64,000 nt of DNA from positions 3,842,501 through 3,906,500 of the forward strand of contig NZ_CP018099.1 of NCBI RefSeq assembly GCF_001886815.1, read 5' to 3'. The stretch is from Caldithrix abyssi DSM 13497 (GTDB taxonomy: Bacteria; Calditrichota; Calditrichia; Calditrichales; Calditrichaceae). A program made the translations under genes and the position numbers. This document shows, in pieces, positions 18,392 to 27,685 of this stretch. Each line of letters starts with the position of its first letter. Position 1 is the stretch's first letter. The notes beneath the pieces are model-generated. The model saw only the letters and a list, made by a program, of their open reading frames with translations, was not told the origin of the DNA and ran no database searches.

Positions 18392-19354
18392 TTAGTAATG
18401 CGCATAATCTTTTAACAGATAATTTCGCACATAGTCCTCAATGCCGCGCTCCAGTGAGGCGAATTCTTTTTGATAGCCAGCCTTGCGCAGCTTTTCGATT
18501 CTGGCTTCGGTAAAGTATTGGTAGCGGTCGCGCAAATGTTCCGGCATATCAAAAAAGATAATTTCCGGCTTTTTGCCCATCGCGGCAAAGGTGGCGTTCA
18601 CCAGGTCTAAAAACGAACGCGCCTTGCCGGAGCCCACGTTGAACAAACCGTTTTTGTCCGGATTTTGCAGAAAAAATAGAATCACTTCCAGCACATCTTT
18701 TACATAAACAAAATCGCGCAACTGTTCACCGTCTTTAAAATCTGGGCGGTGCGATTTAAAAAGCCGCACAGAACCCGTTTGCCGAATTTGATTAAAGGCC
18801 TTAAAAACCACGGAGGCCATATCGCCTTTAAAATACTCGTTGGGCCCGTAAACATTAAAGAACTTCAGGCCAACGATGTTTTTAAACCATCCCTCGCGCC
18901 GGGCTTTTAAGTCGAACAACTGTTTGGAATAGCCGTACATGTTCAGCGGACGCAGGCGATGGATGTTGTCTTCGTCGTCATCGTATCCTAACTCGCCCAG
19001 GCCATAGGTTGCGCCGGAGCTGGCATAGATGAAACGCGCTCCGTGGTTCATGGCAAACTGCGCCAGTTTTAAGGTGTAGCGATAGTTGTTTTCCATCAAG
19101 TAGTGTGCGTTGCGCTCGGTGGTGGCGCTACAGGCGCCCATGTGAATAATGGCTTCGATGTTGGCGGCGCCTTCCAGAAAATCGAACAATTGTTCTCGAT
19201 CGAGGTAATCGACAAAATCGAGATGGCGAAGGTTTTTCCATTTGTCGTTTTCCCGCAAAACGTCTACCGCAATAATGTCGGTGATCCCTTCTTTATTCAA
19301 GCGGGACACCACGCAGCTTCCGATAAATCCTGCAGCTCCGGTGACAATAATCAT
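18392..19354 (-). CDS. hldD: ADP-L-glycero-D-manno-heptose-6-epimerase
   Basis: Extended short-chain dehydrogenase that epimerizes ADP-D-glycero-D-manno-heptose to the L form for the LPS inner core. The N-terminal NAD(P) motif TGAAGFIGS, catalytic YxxxK in YGYSKQ, the family element FNVYGPNEY and the HldD-like C-terminus (GKARSFLDLVNATF) are seen. Its 320 residues are usual. It supports a Gram-negative envelope. No other heptose genes are adjacent. The 184-bp gap on its 3' side (18208-18391) has no gene I recognise. Confidence 0.9.
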   Translation of the reverse strand: MIIVTGAAGFIGSCVVSRLNKEGITDIIAVDVLRENDKWKNLRHLDFVDYLDREQLFDFLEGAANIEAIIHMGACSATTERNAHYLMENNYRYTLKLAQFAMNHGARFIYASSGATYGLGELGYDDDEDNIHRLRPLNMYGYSKQLFDLKARREGWFKNIVGLKFFNVYGPNEYFKGDMASVVFKAFNQIRQTGSVRLFKSHRPDFKDGEQLRDFVYVKDVLEVILFFLQNPDKNGLFNVGSGKARSFLDLVNATFAAMGKKPEIIFFDMPEHLRDRYQYFTEARIEKLRKAGYQKEFASLERGIEDYVRNYLLKDYAHY

Positions 19355-19516
19355 TAGATGTCCTCAAAGTTAGTCGTCTTAAAACACAATGTGCAAAATT
19401 TAAAATAAAAATGCAACGGTCGGTGGGAAAAGATTGCGCGCTCCAGGCAGATAAAACGGTCTGTTGGCTTTTTAAAATACCCTGTTTTACAAGGGCACAG
19501 AATAAAAACAGACAAT

Positions 19517-19697
19517 GGGGGCTTTCCCAAAAGTTGAAGTTTGCGCTGCTTTTTTGATTATTGATTAATGAGTTCACTTTAACAAAGGTATTTTTTTAAT
19601 GGAATTAAAAGATTTCTCTCTTCGTTCGAAATGACAAATCACACTTATTAAATAGAACTCATAAATTTTAATTTACTCCAACTTTTAAGACACCCCC
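19517..19697. repeat. MITE-like element with diverged family A ends
   Basis: A 181-bp segment bounded by GGGGGCTTTCCCAAAAGTTG and the inverted CAACTTTTAAGACACCCCC, flanked on both sides by AAT (possible 3-bp target duplication). Ends and length resemble family A, but the AT-rich interior lacks the C-rich hairpin. It ends 33 bp before the IS1182-like element. Confidence 0.5.
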
Positions 19698-21188
19698 AAT
19701 CTGTTTACGTACAGTGCCTGCCCCGCCATGGAGGCTGTTGCAAATTCAGTTTGAGTAAAATTCAAAAAATTTGTAAATTCTGGGCGACAGATAAAACAAG
19801 TAATAACAAAGGAATTCCATGAGTTTTATTACTTATAATCGCTCACAAATGAATCTCTTTGGCTATAGTGTGGAAGATTTTGCCAGAGACGATCCAAAGA
19901 GTCGATTTGTAGTGGAGTTGGTTTCGCGCCTTGATTTAAGTGCACTTTATTCCCGTTATAGTTCACAAGGCGGTGATTCTTATGCCCCAGACATGATGCT
20001 TGCCTTATGGTTTTATGCTTATAGTAACGGCATTACCAGCACCCGTAAGCTGGAGGAATTGTGTAAATATGATACGCGCTACATTTATATCACTGGGAAT
20101 CAGCATCCGGATCATAGTACATTAAGTCGTTTTCGCAAGGCACATTTGGATTTATTAGACCAATATTTTGTAGAGATACTTTTAATTGCCCAGGCCGAAG
20201 GCATAAGTAGTTTCAACCAGATAGCCATAGATGGCACGAAAATCAAAGCGCACAGCAGTAAGCGTCATGGCTACACTGAGGATCAATTAGACAAACGTAT
20301 AGAGAAGTTAAGAGCAGAGATCAAGCAATACATGCAGCGCTGTAATTTTGTAGAACAGGGGGCCACGGATGAATTAGATTTAGAAACTCTTCGAGCGGAG
20401 AAAGAACGGCTTGAGCGCTTAGAGAAAGAGATATTAGAACGTAAAGCCCAATTGAAAGAGCGTAAGAAACAGCTCAAATCAGAACACCGTTCAAGACATC
20501 AAATAAATGTAAAAGAGCCGGATGCCCGCATGATGCCTTCGGTGGATGGACCGGGCTATAACGCACAATTAGGCGTAGATATGTCCAGTCATTTAATAGT
20601 AGCTCATGAAGTCGTAAGCCAGCCCAACGACCAGGGTCAATTCATACCGATTCAAGAACAAGTAGAGAAGAATCTTGGTTCAGATGATAAGCGATCTTAC
20701 ACGGCCGATTCCGGTTATCACAATAGCACAGACCTAAAAGAATTGGAAGAAAAGCAGATTGATGCCGTAATAGCCGATCCCCAGTTATCCAATCGTTCGA
20801 TAAAGGAGACACCAACCTCCAAGGAAGAATTGCAAAAAGAAGAAAGAAAACTAAAACGAAGTGATTTTGTGTATCATGAACAGGGAGATTACTATGAATG
20901 TCCGACGGGTAAGAAGCTTTTTCCAGTTGAGAGAAATAGCGAACGGATCGTATATCGTTCCAATGATTGTCAGGACTGTCCCTTAATTAATTTATGTATT
21001 TCCAGTAAAAAGAAAGTTAAGCAAATCCATCGTTCAGTTAATGAGAGTTATTGCGAACGTATGGCGAAAAAGTTACAAACTTCAGCGGCGCAGGAACGAC
21101 TAAAGAAGCGTTCGGTGACAGTTGAACCTGTTTTTGGTAACTTGAAGCATAATTTAGGCTATCGTGGATTTTCCTTATCTGGTCTTAA

Positions 21189-23220
21189 CCCATCTTGAAC
21201 ACTAAAACGATTTAAGTTATTTAAAAACAACATGTCGTTCTTTTTTATTACCACTACAATATTTAAATTCTTATCTTTTTCATACCTAATGGCTTGGGCT
21301 TGATCTTAAATGCCTGCGCCATTAAATAATGAATCGCCTCCGGTTCGGTCGTATCTCTTATAACTAATAAATCTCCTTTCTGAGTTTTCATCTCCACGCT
21401 TACTCGCTGCTGTACGGAAAGTAATTCACGAATGGTTGTCCAGCGATGATAAACGCCTGCATCATGTAATTGTTTTTGAAGACTTATCAATACATGAAAG
21501 GCTAAAATCGAAATGAAAATATGCCCTTCAATGCGTTTATCCTTCTGGTGAAAATTAGGCCTTAAGCCTAATTCACTCTTCAACGAGCGAAATCCATCCT
21601 CCACATCCGTTAAACTGATGTAGAGCTGCCAAATCTCACGATCCGTTAAATCCAGACGACTCGTCCGTAAATAATACGTGCCGGAAAATCGATCATCCAT
21701 CTTTTGCTCATCTTTTATCTTCCAGCTGATCTCTGTCACGATACCATTGTGATGCTCAACCGTAATATCATAAAAATAGGCCACCTTTGCATGACGTTCC
21801 TTTATGCGGCCAATGCGTTCTAAAACCTTGGGATATTTCTTCGTGCCTCGTTTCTTGTGCAAACTCTCCGCCGCATATTTCAACTCCGCCTCAAAGCGCT
21901 GCTGATGAAATTGTCGAATGGCTTCCTCTTTCTTTTGCCTTGAGGCGCTGCGACAGTATAAATAAAGCTCTTTATCCTTACGGTAAAGATAGGCTTCCAC
22001 TTTATGGCGTTGATCGTGATTAATCTCTTTAAAAGCATTTTCTTCGATCTCGATTTCCGGTTTACTGCGTGAGACAACCAGATAGTCGTGTCCACGCTTT
22101 GTGATCAGTTGCAAGTTCTCTTCTGTGGCAATCCCGGCATCTAAAATAATCAATTTCCTGACTTTGCCGCCTATCGTATCCAGAATTTTAGACAAAGTCT
22201 CTGGTTCGGAAACATTGCCAGAGAAAAGACGACTCTCCTTGGGGAATCCATCCTCATCCAATACCAGGCCTAAAGTAACCAGGGGCATATCGTGACGCTT
22301 ATCTTTACTACGTCCGCGAGCCTTGAGTTCACTGGTACGGCTACTCTCAAAATACGTATTGGTTAAATCGTACAGGATGATCTTTTCCTGCAAGGAAAAT
22401 AACAGACGCTCTTGCTCTACTAAACCATTCTCGATTTTGTCCTTATGTTCTAATAATTGATCCGTAATTCGATAAAGTTTATTGTGAGAAAGTCTTGAAA
22501 GGTCTAACTCTAAAAGCTCATCGATGGCGCTTTGCTTTTTGACCCAGCGTAAGGTCGCCCATTCGCTTGAGGGGTGCACCAGGCGCCCAACGATCAACAG
22601 TTCGGCCAGTTTAATATCCTTCTCCTTAAAGCCCAGCTTTTTTAAAAGTTCATTGAACTTAAGCTTTCTTAACATCATCAAACTGATGTATTCGCCTCCT
22701 ATACTGCGAGCATCTCTGAATTTGACAGAGCCCGTAAAAATGGTCTCGGTTTCCTGTGGGCTTTCTTTTTTTTCTACCTTTTCTTGTTTTAGTTTGTTTT
22801 GAATTAAAAGCGAGGCATAGCGCTGGGCTAATTGTTCAATTTGCTCATCCACTTCGATCAGTGAAGTTTGTCCGCTTATGATCTCTTCGATGCGATTGGC
22901 AAGTGTTTTCCATTGGTCTTTAGGAATGGTAAGCTTGCCCAGGTTGAGCAATTTTCTTTGTCTTGGGCCTTTTTCAGTACGATAGGATTCGACCAATTGA
23001 TGGTAAACGAAGGTTTTATCGTACCCTTTATTCTTTTTTGTGACTTCTTTAATAAACATGTTCAAATATAATCATATCAGTCAATTAAGTCAAGGGGGAA
23101 ACCAATATAGTATGGGGCACTACAACGACATCTCGAAAACTCGATCCAAAAAAACCAATAACTTACAAAAACCGAAGGTGGAAATTTGGTGATTTGGGCT
23201 TAAATTTTGTTCAAGATGGG
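21189..23220 (-). mobile_element. IS1634-like (IS4 superfamily) insertion sequence, apparently intact
   Basis: A 2032-bp element with 13-bp perfect terminal inverted repeats CCCATCTTGAACA at both ends and TTAA target duplications at 21185-21188 and 23221-23224. It encodes one full-length transposase on the minus strand and sits inside the IS1182-like transposase gene. Intact ends, perfect repeats and an open frame suggest recent activity. Confidence 0.92.
21263..23059 (-). CDS. IS1634-family (COG5421-like) DDE transposase
   Basis: A 598-residue transposase. An N-terminal region with a Lys-rich start (KEVTKKNKGYDKTFVYHQLV) is followed by the DDE core: first Asp in IILYDLTNTYFES, second in KLIILDAGIATEENL, and the Glu region in LTDVEDGFRSLKSELGLRP. 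The ATG at 23059 is preferred to the TTG two codons upstream. It occupies almost all of the nested element. Length and order of motifs match IS1634-like transposases. Confidence 0.88.
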   Translation of the reverse strand: MFIKEVTKKNKGYDKTFVYHQLVESYRTEKGPRQRKLLNLGKLTIPKDQWKTLANRIEEIISGQTSLIEVDEQIEQLAQRYASLLIQNKLKQEKVEKKESPQETETIFTGSVKFRDARSIGGEYISLMMLRKLKFNELLKKLGFKEKDIKLAELLIVGRLVHPSSEWATLRWVKKQSAIDELLELDLSRLSHNKLYRITDQLLEHKDKIENGLVEQERLLFSLQEKIILYDLTNTYFESSRTSELKARGRSKDKRHDMPLVTLGLVLDEDGFPKESRLFSGNVSEPETLSKILDTIGGKVRKLIILDAGIATEENLQLITKRGHDYLVVSRSKPEIEIEENAFKEINHDQRHKVEAYLYRKDKELYLYCRSASRQKKEEAIRQFHQQRFEAELKYAAESLHKKRGTKKYPKVLERIGRIKERHAKVAYFYDITVEHHNGIVTEISWKIKDEQKMDDRFSGTYYLRTSRLDLTDREIWQLYISLTDVEDGFRSLKSELGLRPNFHQKDKRIEGHIFISILAFHVLISLQKQLHDAGVYHRWTTIRELLSVQQRVSVEMKTQKGDLLVIRDTTEPEAIHYLMAQAFKIKPKPLGMKKIRI

Positions 23221-23488
23221 TTAATAATGTTCGTAGTGAATTTACGTTAATGTGTATTGGGCATAATATTAATGTTCTATTTAAAAATATGTTAGGGAAA
23301 CGTTTAGCAGCGTTTATAACAGCATCACAAGAAAAAGATGATCTATTAATTTTATTTTCAAAGAATATTTTGGCGTTTTTAATTCTATATTTTGCCCAAC
23401 GCTTAAGAATGAGAAAAAATTATCAATATCGGAGAATATAAGCATTAATTCCTCCCCCCCATGCAACAGCCTCCATGGGAAGGATAAT

Positions 23489-24769
23489 CTAACGGCCGAT
23501 CATTTCCTTGACGTAGGGCGGCAAAACGAACGACGCTTTGTGGATCTCGGGGCTGTAGTATTTTAATTGGTGGGCCCGACAAAATTCGCTGGCTTTTACT
23601 TCATCAAATTCAGCCGGATTAAAACTTCCCTTCACGCCGATTTGTCCGCTCCACACGCCGGTGGGATAGGTGGGCACATGGAACAACATGATATGAGCAT
23701 TTTTCGGGCCAAAAATATTTTTCAGCGTCTGGTGAATATCCAGAAACACCTGCTCGTTAAAGCGCGGCGCTTCGCCCTGTACAATCATGGCGCCGTTATC
23801 ATTTAAGATACGGTGGCAGTTACGGTAAAAGGTTTCAGAAAACAACCCCTCGGCCGGTCCGATGGGGTCCGTGGAATCGACAACAATTAAGTCGTAAGTT
23901 CCTGCCGGAGCATCGGCGACAAATTTAATGCCATCTTCGATGCGTAAATCAAGCCGCGGATCATCAAAAGCCACGGCGATTTGCGGTAAGTGCAAGCGGG
24001 CGGCTTCCACCACTTTCCCGTCGATTTCTACCATGGTTACTTTTTCCACGCCGTCATGGCGCAGCACCTCGCGCACAACGCCGCCGTCGCCGCCGCCAAT
24101 GACCAGCACGTTTTTCACATTGCCGTGGGCCATCATTAACGGGTGGCTCATCATTTCGTGGTAATGGAATTCGTCTTTTTCGGTACACATGATCATATTA
24201 TCAAGCGTTAAGGTTTTGCCAAAGGCATAGGTATTTAATACTTTAACATGCTGATAGGGCGTACGCTCATCGTAAAGCACTTCGCCGGTATGGCGCAATG
24301 ACAGGGCGATGTTCTCATCTTTGTCGGTCAGCCAGACATTACGTTCGATGCGTCCTTCTTTCATGTATTTTTTAAATTGTTCGCGTAGTTCCGCGGGCTC
24401 GAAATCAATACGCGTTAAAAGATTTAAAGACCCGCGGCGTGTTTCCAGGGCGGAATAATTTTGGGCCTTAAATACATCTTTTAAGTAATCAAAAGCCTTC
24501 CAGGGGTCCACCTCATCGCCGCAGGTGAACAGATCAACCGCCGCGTAGCGATACTCGGGCCAGGTGTGCACAGCCAGATGACTTTCCTGGATGACCACCA
24601 CTCCCGAAACACCGTAAGGCGAAAAATAGTGAAAGGTGGAATTGATAATGGTAGCATTGGCGCGATCCGCAGCGGCGAGCATGCCCTGTTCAATGGTAGT
24701 CACTTCATTTAAAACATTTGGATCGCATCCCACAAACTCAACCAGTATGTGTTGACCTAAAGCATTCAT
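23489..24769 (-). CDS. speD-speE: fused S-adenosylmethionine decarboxylase-spermidine synthase
   Basis: A 426-residue bifunctional polyamine enzyme. Residues 1 to about 120 are a bacterial class 1b-type AdoMet decarboxylase: the self-cleavage site is Glu62-Ser63 in QESHLAVHTWPE, where Ser becomes the pyruvoyl group, with His68 and a catalytic Cys in FTCGD. Residues from about 140 are a spermidine synthase (aminopropyltransferase) with QHVKV, GGGDGG (about 227) and DSTDPIGP (about 295). The first half makes decarboxylated AdoMet and the second uses it. GGAGAT precedes the ATG. There is no break between the halves. Because the SpeD half must cleave itself, the mature protein would be a small beta chain plus a long alpha chain carrying SpeE. 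Confidence 0.93.
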   Translation of the reverse strand: MNALGQHILVEFVGCDPNVLNEVTTIEQGMLAAADRANATIINSTFHYFSPYGVSGVVVIQESHLAVHTWPEYRYAAVDLFTCGDEVDPWKAFDYLKDVFKAQNYSALETRRGSLNLLTRIDFEPAELREQFKKYMKEGRIERNVWLTDKDENIALSLRHTGEVLYDERTPYQHVKVLNTYAFGKTLTLDNMIMCTEKDEFHYHEMMSHPLMMAHGNVKNVLVIGGGDGGVVREVLRHDGVEKVTMVEIDGKVVEAARLHLPQIAVAFDDPRLDLRIEDGIKFVADAPAGTYDLIVVDSTDPIGPAEGLFSETFYRNCHRILNDNGAMIVQGEAPRFNEQVFLDIHQTLKNIFGPKNAHIMLFHVPTYPTGVWSGQIGVKGSFNPAEFDEVKASEFCRAHQLKYYSPEIHKASFVLPPYVKEMIGR

Positions 24770-25106
24770 TTTTATCTCCGTTCTTTCGTTTGTTTTTAAA
24801 TTTTCAAAACAGTGAAATATACAGTAAAAATAATAGTTTTTGCAATTTCAATCTTTAGCCATTTTTGATCTCACTTAATAAATAGATAATGCGGCGCTTA
24901 TTTTGCCATTTTTCATTCCCTTTCAAACTATTTGCCAGAGACAAATTCAATACATTTCCTGCCCGTCGCCACATTCTACCTTATTGCAGTCTACAAATAA
25001 ATGATTTTGATTAGATTTTTAAAATGAGGTTACAATTAAATTTTGTATTCAATATCATTTTTTTTCTAAATTATAAAAATTTCATTTTAATAATGGGGGA
25101 GCCCGC
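24770..25106. other. AT-rich divergent intergenic region
   Basis: The 337-bp gap between divergent speD-speE and the PilZ gene must hold both promoters. It is very AT-rich near 25000-25090 (runs of T and A). I see no RNA gene, family A-D repeat or clear operator. Confidence 0.5.
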
Positions 25107-25451
25107 ATGAAAGAACAGAGAAAATTACAGCGACGCCACCTTATTTACTATCTCCGGGTATTTAACAACGACACCAACGAAGTAATCGGACATTTAATCA
25201 ACATTACGCCGGAAGGCATCATGATTATGAGCGAAAAGCCGCTGGAAACGAACAAGCTGTACCATTTGCGCATGGATTTGCCGGCTGATGTTTTTCACAA
25301 ACCGATCATTGAATTTGAGGCGGAAAGCCGCTGGTGCAGGAAAGATGTCAATCCCGAATTTTACGACACCGGGTTTTCGATTAAAAATCTGGCTTATGAA
25401 GACGGGCGTTTGATCGAAAAATTAATCGACGATTATGGATTCCGTTATTAA
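25107..25451 (+). CDS. PilZ-domain protein (putative c-di-GMP receptor)
   Basis: A 114-residue single-domain protein. The RKLQRR segment near the N-terminus fits the PilZ RxxxR motif, and NITPEG fits the [D/N]xSxxG motif with Ser replaced by Thr; both normally contact cyclic di-GMP. The rest forms the expected beta strands (LYHLRMDLP; IEFEAESRWCR). GGGGGAG precedes the ATG. The GNAT gene follows 30 bp downstream and may share a transcript. The output cannot be read from sequence. Confidence 0.78.
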   Translation: MKEQRKLQRRHLIYYLRVFNNDTNEVIGHLINITPEGIMIMSEKPLETNKLYHLRMDLPADVFHKPIIEFEAESRWCRKDVNPEFYDTGFSIKNLAYEDGRLIEKLIDDYGFRY

Positions 25452-25481
25452 CCGCAGTCATATTTAAGGGAAACCTCCTAC

Positions 25482-26030
25482 ATGATCAATCCTTTTTTAA
25501 TCGGCGAAAAGATATACTTACGCGCTCCGCAAAGAGGCGATGAGGCAATTTACGCGCTCTCTGAGAATCATCCGGAGGCCAGGAGTCACCTCTACTACGC
25601 CCTGCCCACTAACGCTGAGGAACAGTGGGTACAAATTCAAAAAAAGATGAACGATCCGCACACCGTTCTTTTTACCATTGCCACTATCGAACCAGATCAG
25701 CCCATTGGCAACACGGCTCTGGTGCGCATTGACTGGGTGGGCAGGATGGCCATCTTTTACATAGCCATCGCCGAGGCGCGAAACTGGTCTAAAGGCTACG
25801 GCAGCGAGGCCACCAGATTAATGGTTCAATACGCCTTCGAAACGTTAAACCTGAATCGTGTTCAATTACACGTAAGCGTCGAAAATCCAAGGGCGATAAA
25901 GACGTACGAAAAGATCGGATTTCGCATTGAAGGCACATTGCGCCAGGCCATGTTCTTCGATAATCGCTATCACGATTTTTACGTAATGGGTATTTTGCGG
26001 GAAGAATACCAGGCGTTAAAAAGAAAATAA
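25482..26030 (+). CDS. GNAT-family N-acetyltransferase
   Basis: A 182-residue acetyltransferase of the RimJ/RimL-like type. An N-terminal LRAPQRGD is followed by the acetyl-CoA loop region (IAEARNWSKGYGSEATRLM, with the Gly-Tyr-Gly of the pyrophosphate loop), LNRVQLHVSVENPRAIKTYEKIGF and a C-terminal FFDNRYHDFYVMGIL, all typical. It could modify a ribosomal protein, an antibiotic or spermidine; location near the polyamine gene is suggestive at most. It probably belongs to an operon with the PilZ gene. Confidence 0.82.
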   Translation: MINPFLIGEKIYLRAPQRGDEAIYALSENHPEARSHLYYALPTNAEEQWVQIQKKMNDPHTVLFTIATIEPDQPIGNTALVRIDWVGRMAIFYIAIAEARNWSKGYGSEATRLMVQYAFETLNLNRVQLHVSVENPRAIKTYEKIGFRIEGTLRQAMFFDNRYHDFYVMGILREEYQALKRK

Positions 26031-26120
26031 GATTCTGGGAGATTAAAATCCCCGGCATCATAAACGCACTCAGATACTCTTTTTTAAACAGCCGCAAAGG
26101 GCAGAAAGAAGACAAAAGGA

Positions 26121-26319
26121 TTGGTTGAATGGTTGATTGGTTGAATGGCAACTGTACACGTTCAGCGTTCCCCTCATCCGGACTTTTATTGCGGGTGAGG
26201 GGAATTGAAACTATTTTTAATTTGAAACATTCTTTGCGCTCGTTGTGACTTCACTATGCTCTCTGTGGTTGCTTAAATCCCTGAGGAAATGTTTCTGGTT
26301 GCGATTTTGCTGCCGTTAG
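26121..26319 (+). repeat. dispersed repeat family B, copy 1
   Basis: Starts with TTGGTTGAATGG units, then CAACTGTACACGTTCAGCG, a hairpin (CCCCTCATCCGG to GGGTGAGGGG) and the tail with CTCTGTGGTTGCTTAAAT and TTTTGCTGCCGTTAG. Same order as the copies at 37371, 39237 and 40541. A minus-strand ORF across this area is repeat-derived. Confidence 0.8.
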
Positions 26320-26454
26320 AATAAAAGTGCGAGAGGGGACGGAGGGTTGGCACGAGCAATTTCTTCTAATGGTGAAAGGAATTTCTTGAATTGGCCACAT
26401 ACGCTCCAGGTGATAAGGGAATATTCCATCAAGAAAGGATATTGTCCAATTGCT

Positions 26455-26610
26455 CATTGGCGTAAACCGTTGAAACGGTTTCCCCGGCAAACCTTCCCAA
26501 ACGGATAACCCACCGTTGAAACGGCGGGCTATTTTCATTTGATCCCTACGGGATTTTTAAATTAAGCAATTAGTTAATCGACTAATCAATTCTTACACTT
26601 ATTCCCTCTG
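26455..26610 (-). repeat. palindromic repeat family C, inverted copy
   Basis: Contains AAACCGTTGAAACGGTTT, CCACCGTTGAAACGGCGGG and TCCCTACGGGA, then a stretch matching the reverse complement of 48130-48215 (with the TTAGTCGA motif). The remaining bases of the 26031-26668 gap hold no gene I can support. Confidence 0.7.
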
Positions 26611-26668
26611 CAAAAACAGGCAGCGATCAAAATGACAAATGGTCCTGTTTAACGCGAATGTCTTCATC

Positions 26669-27679
26669 TTAGCGCACTTTCATTTTCAGCCCAACAACGA
26701 GTTGTCCGTACTGCCAGCGATCAGCAGGGCGAATCAAACGTTCTTGCTCGTAGCCCAGTCGGAGGTAAATCTCTATGCGGTGATTGACATCGTGGCCGAG
26801 TTTCAGGTGGAAACGGTTGGCCGAGTTGACCGGGGAGTACAACAGCCGGGATGTAAGATTTTCACTTGCAGAAGGCAGGCGATTGTAACCGACAAATAAA
26901 AAGAATGTCCAGCGTTCGCCGAGCCAGACGCCAAACAAAAAATTAACCTGTTGATCCGTAAGCGGTTTGATCAATCCCTGATGAAAGTGTAAGAGAATTT
27001 TGTAGTTGAGAGAGAAAAGAAAATCGCGTTTGCGATCGATGGAAAAAGATAGGCCCACGCGCTGCCCGCTTGTTGTGCGGAGCGTATCACCGGCCACAGG
27101 GTGCAGCACGTAGCGTTCATGGTAGAGCAAAGCCATCAGGGAAAAGGATTGGAAGATTAGGCCAGGGCCGATCTGCGCCACAGCGGCGTTCAGCTTCTGG
27201 CGGTCAAAGTCTTTAGTGTCGCGGTACCACAGCATTCCCATGGCGTTCCAGGAAAAAGATGGCGACGTCCGGTAAACGAGATTCAGGGAAAAATCGCTGC
27301 TTTGCCAGGCGTAAGCTGCAGATGAAAATTGAAAATGCTGGTAACGCGTTCGGAAACGGATGTCAGCCGCCAATTTTTGAATCTGGCCGCTAAGCACGAA
27401 TTGGCCTTTGAAGCGTTGCGAAAATAGGGAAGCATTTAGGTCAAAAATTTCCTGCTGGTAAGAAGCGCGCCATTTAAAACGAACGTGGTCTTCGGAAACG
27501 GTCTGCCCCAGCTCGAGTCGCGGTCGGATGAGCAAGTAGCTTTTTTCGTTTTTAAAACGCGAGAGCCCATTTTCGAACTGGAGATGCGTAAAAAACTGGG
27601 CGTAACCGTCTGCAGACAAGCTTAGTTCAAACAGTAAAAGAAGAGCGAGAGAGTGAAACATTCGAGGTAAGACAGCCAT
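26669..27679 (-). CDS. putative outer-membrane beta-barrel protein
   Basis: I do not recognise a named family. The 336-residue product has a signal sequence (LALLLLFELSLSADGYAQ) and then alternating hydrophobic/polar strands rich in Phe, Tyr, Trp and Arg (RFKWRASYQQEIFDL; FQFSSAAYAWQSSDFSLNL), ending in a strand YGQLVVGLKMKV, as in outer-membrane barrels. It is the last gene of a four-gene minus-strand operon, 6 bp after the coiled-coil protein. It may be the target or output of the two-component pair encoded upstream. Confidence 0.68.
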   Translation of the reverse strand: MAVLPRMFHSLALLLLFELSLSADGYAQFFTHLQFENGLSRFKNEKSYLLIRPRLELGQTVSEDHVRFKWRASYQQEIFDLNASLFSQRFKGQFVLSGQIQKLAADIRFRTRYQHFQFSSAAYAWQSSDFSLNLVYRTSPSFSWNAMGMLWYRDTKDFDRQKLNAAVAQIGPGLIFQSFSLMALLYHERYVLHPVAGDTLRTTSGQRVGLSFSIDRKRDFLFSLNYKILLHFHQGLIKPLTDQQVNFLFGVWLGERWTFFLFVGYNRLPSASENLTSRLLYSPVNSANRFHLKLGHDVNHRIEIYLRLGYEQERLIRPADRWQYGQLVVGLKMKVR

Positions 27680-27685
27680 TGCATT

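Larger units (their letters stand above)
19819..23441 (+). pseudogene. IS1182-family transposase, split by a nested IS
   Basis: The 5' part (19819-21188) encodes a DUF772-type N-terminal domain (PDMMLALWFYAYSNGITSTR; HPDHSTLSRFR), the DDE core (AIDGTKIKAHSS, YTADSGYHN) and a Cys-rich segment, then reads into the nested IS and stops after GLNPS. The 3' part resumes in frame at 23225 and runs to the stop at 23441. Joining ...CTTAA at 21188 to T at 23225 gives GLNNVRSEFTLMCIGHN, the normal C-terminal Asn-His region of the family. Apart from the insertion the frame is open, so the interruption is recent. Confidence 0.92.
19731..23473 (+). mobile_element. IS1182-family-like insertion sequence, interrupted by another IS
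   Basis: Terminal inverted repeats GAGGCTGTTGCA (19731) and TGCAACAGCCTC (ending 23473) are flanked by CATG on both sides (19727-19730 and 23474-23477), a palindromic 4-bp target duplication of the kind seen in this family. Without the nested element and one target copy it would be 1707 bp. It lies between hldD and speD-speE and disrupts no recognisable gene. Its transposase is split by the 2032-bp element at 21189-23220, so this copy cannot move on its own. Confidence 0.9.

Noticed and set aside
26254-26538. Minus-strand ORF of 94 codons
   Set aside because: It overlaps family B and C repeats, and its C-terminal peptide recurs in another repeat copy at 37500.
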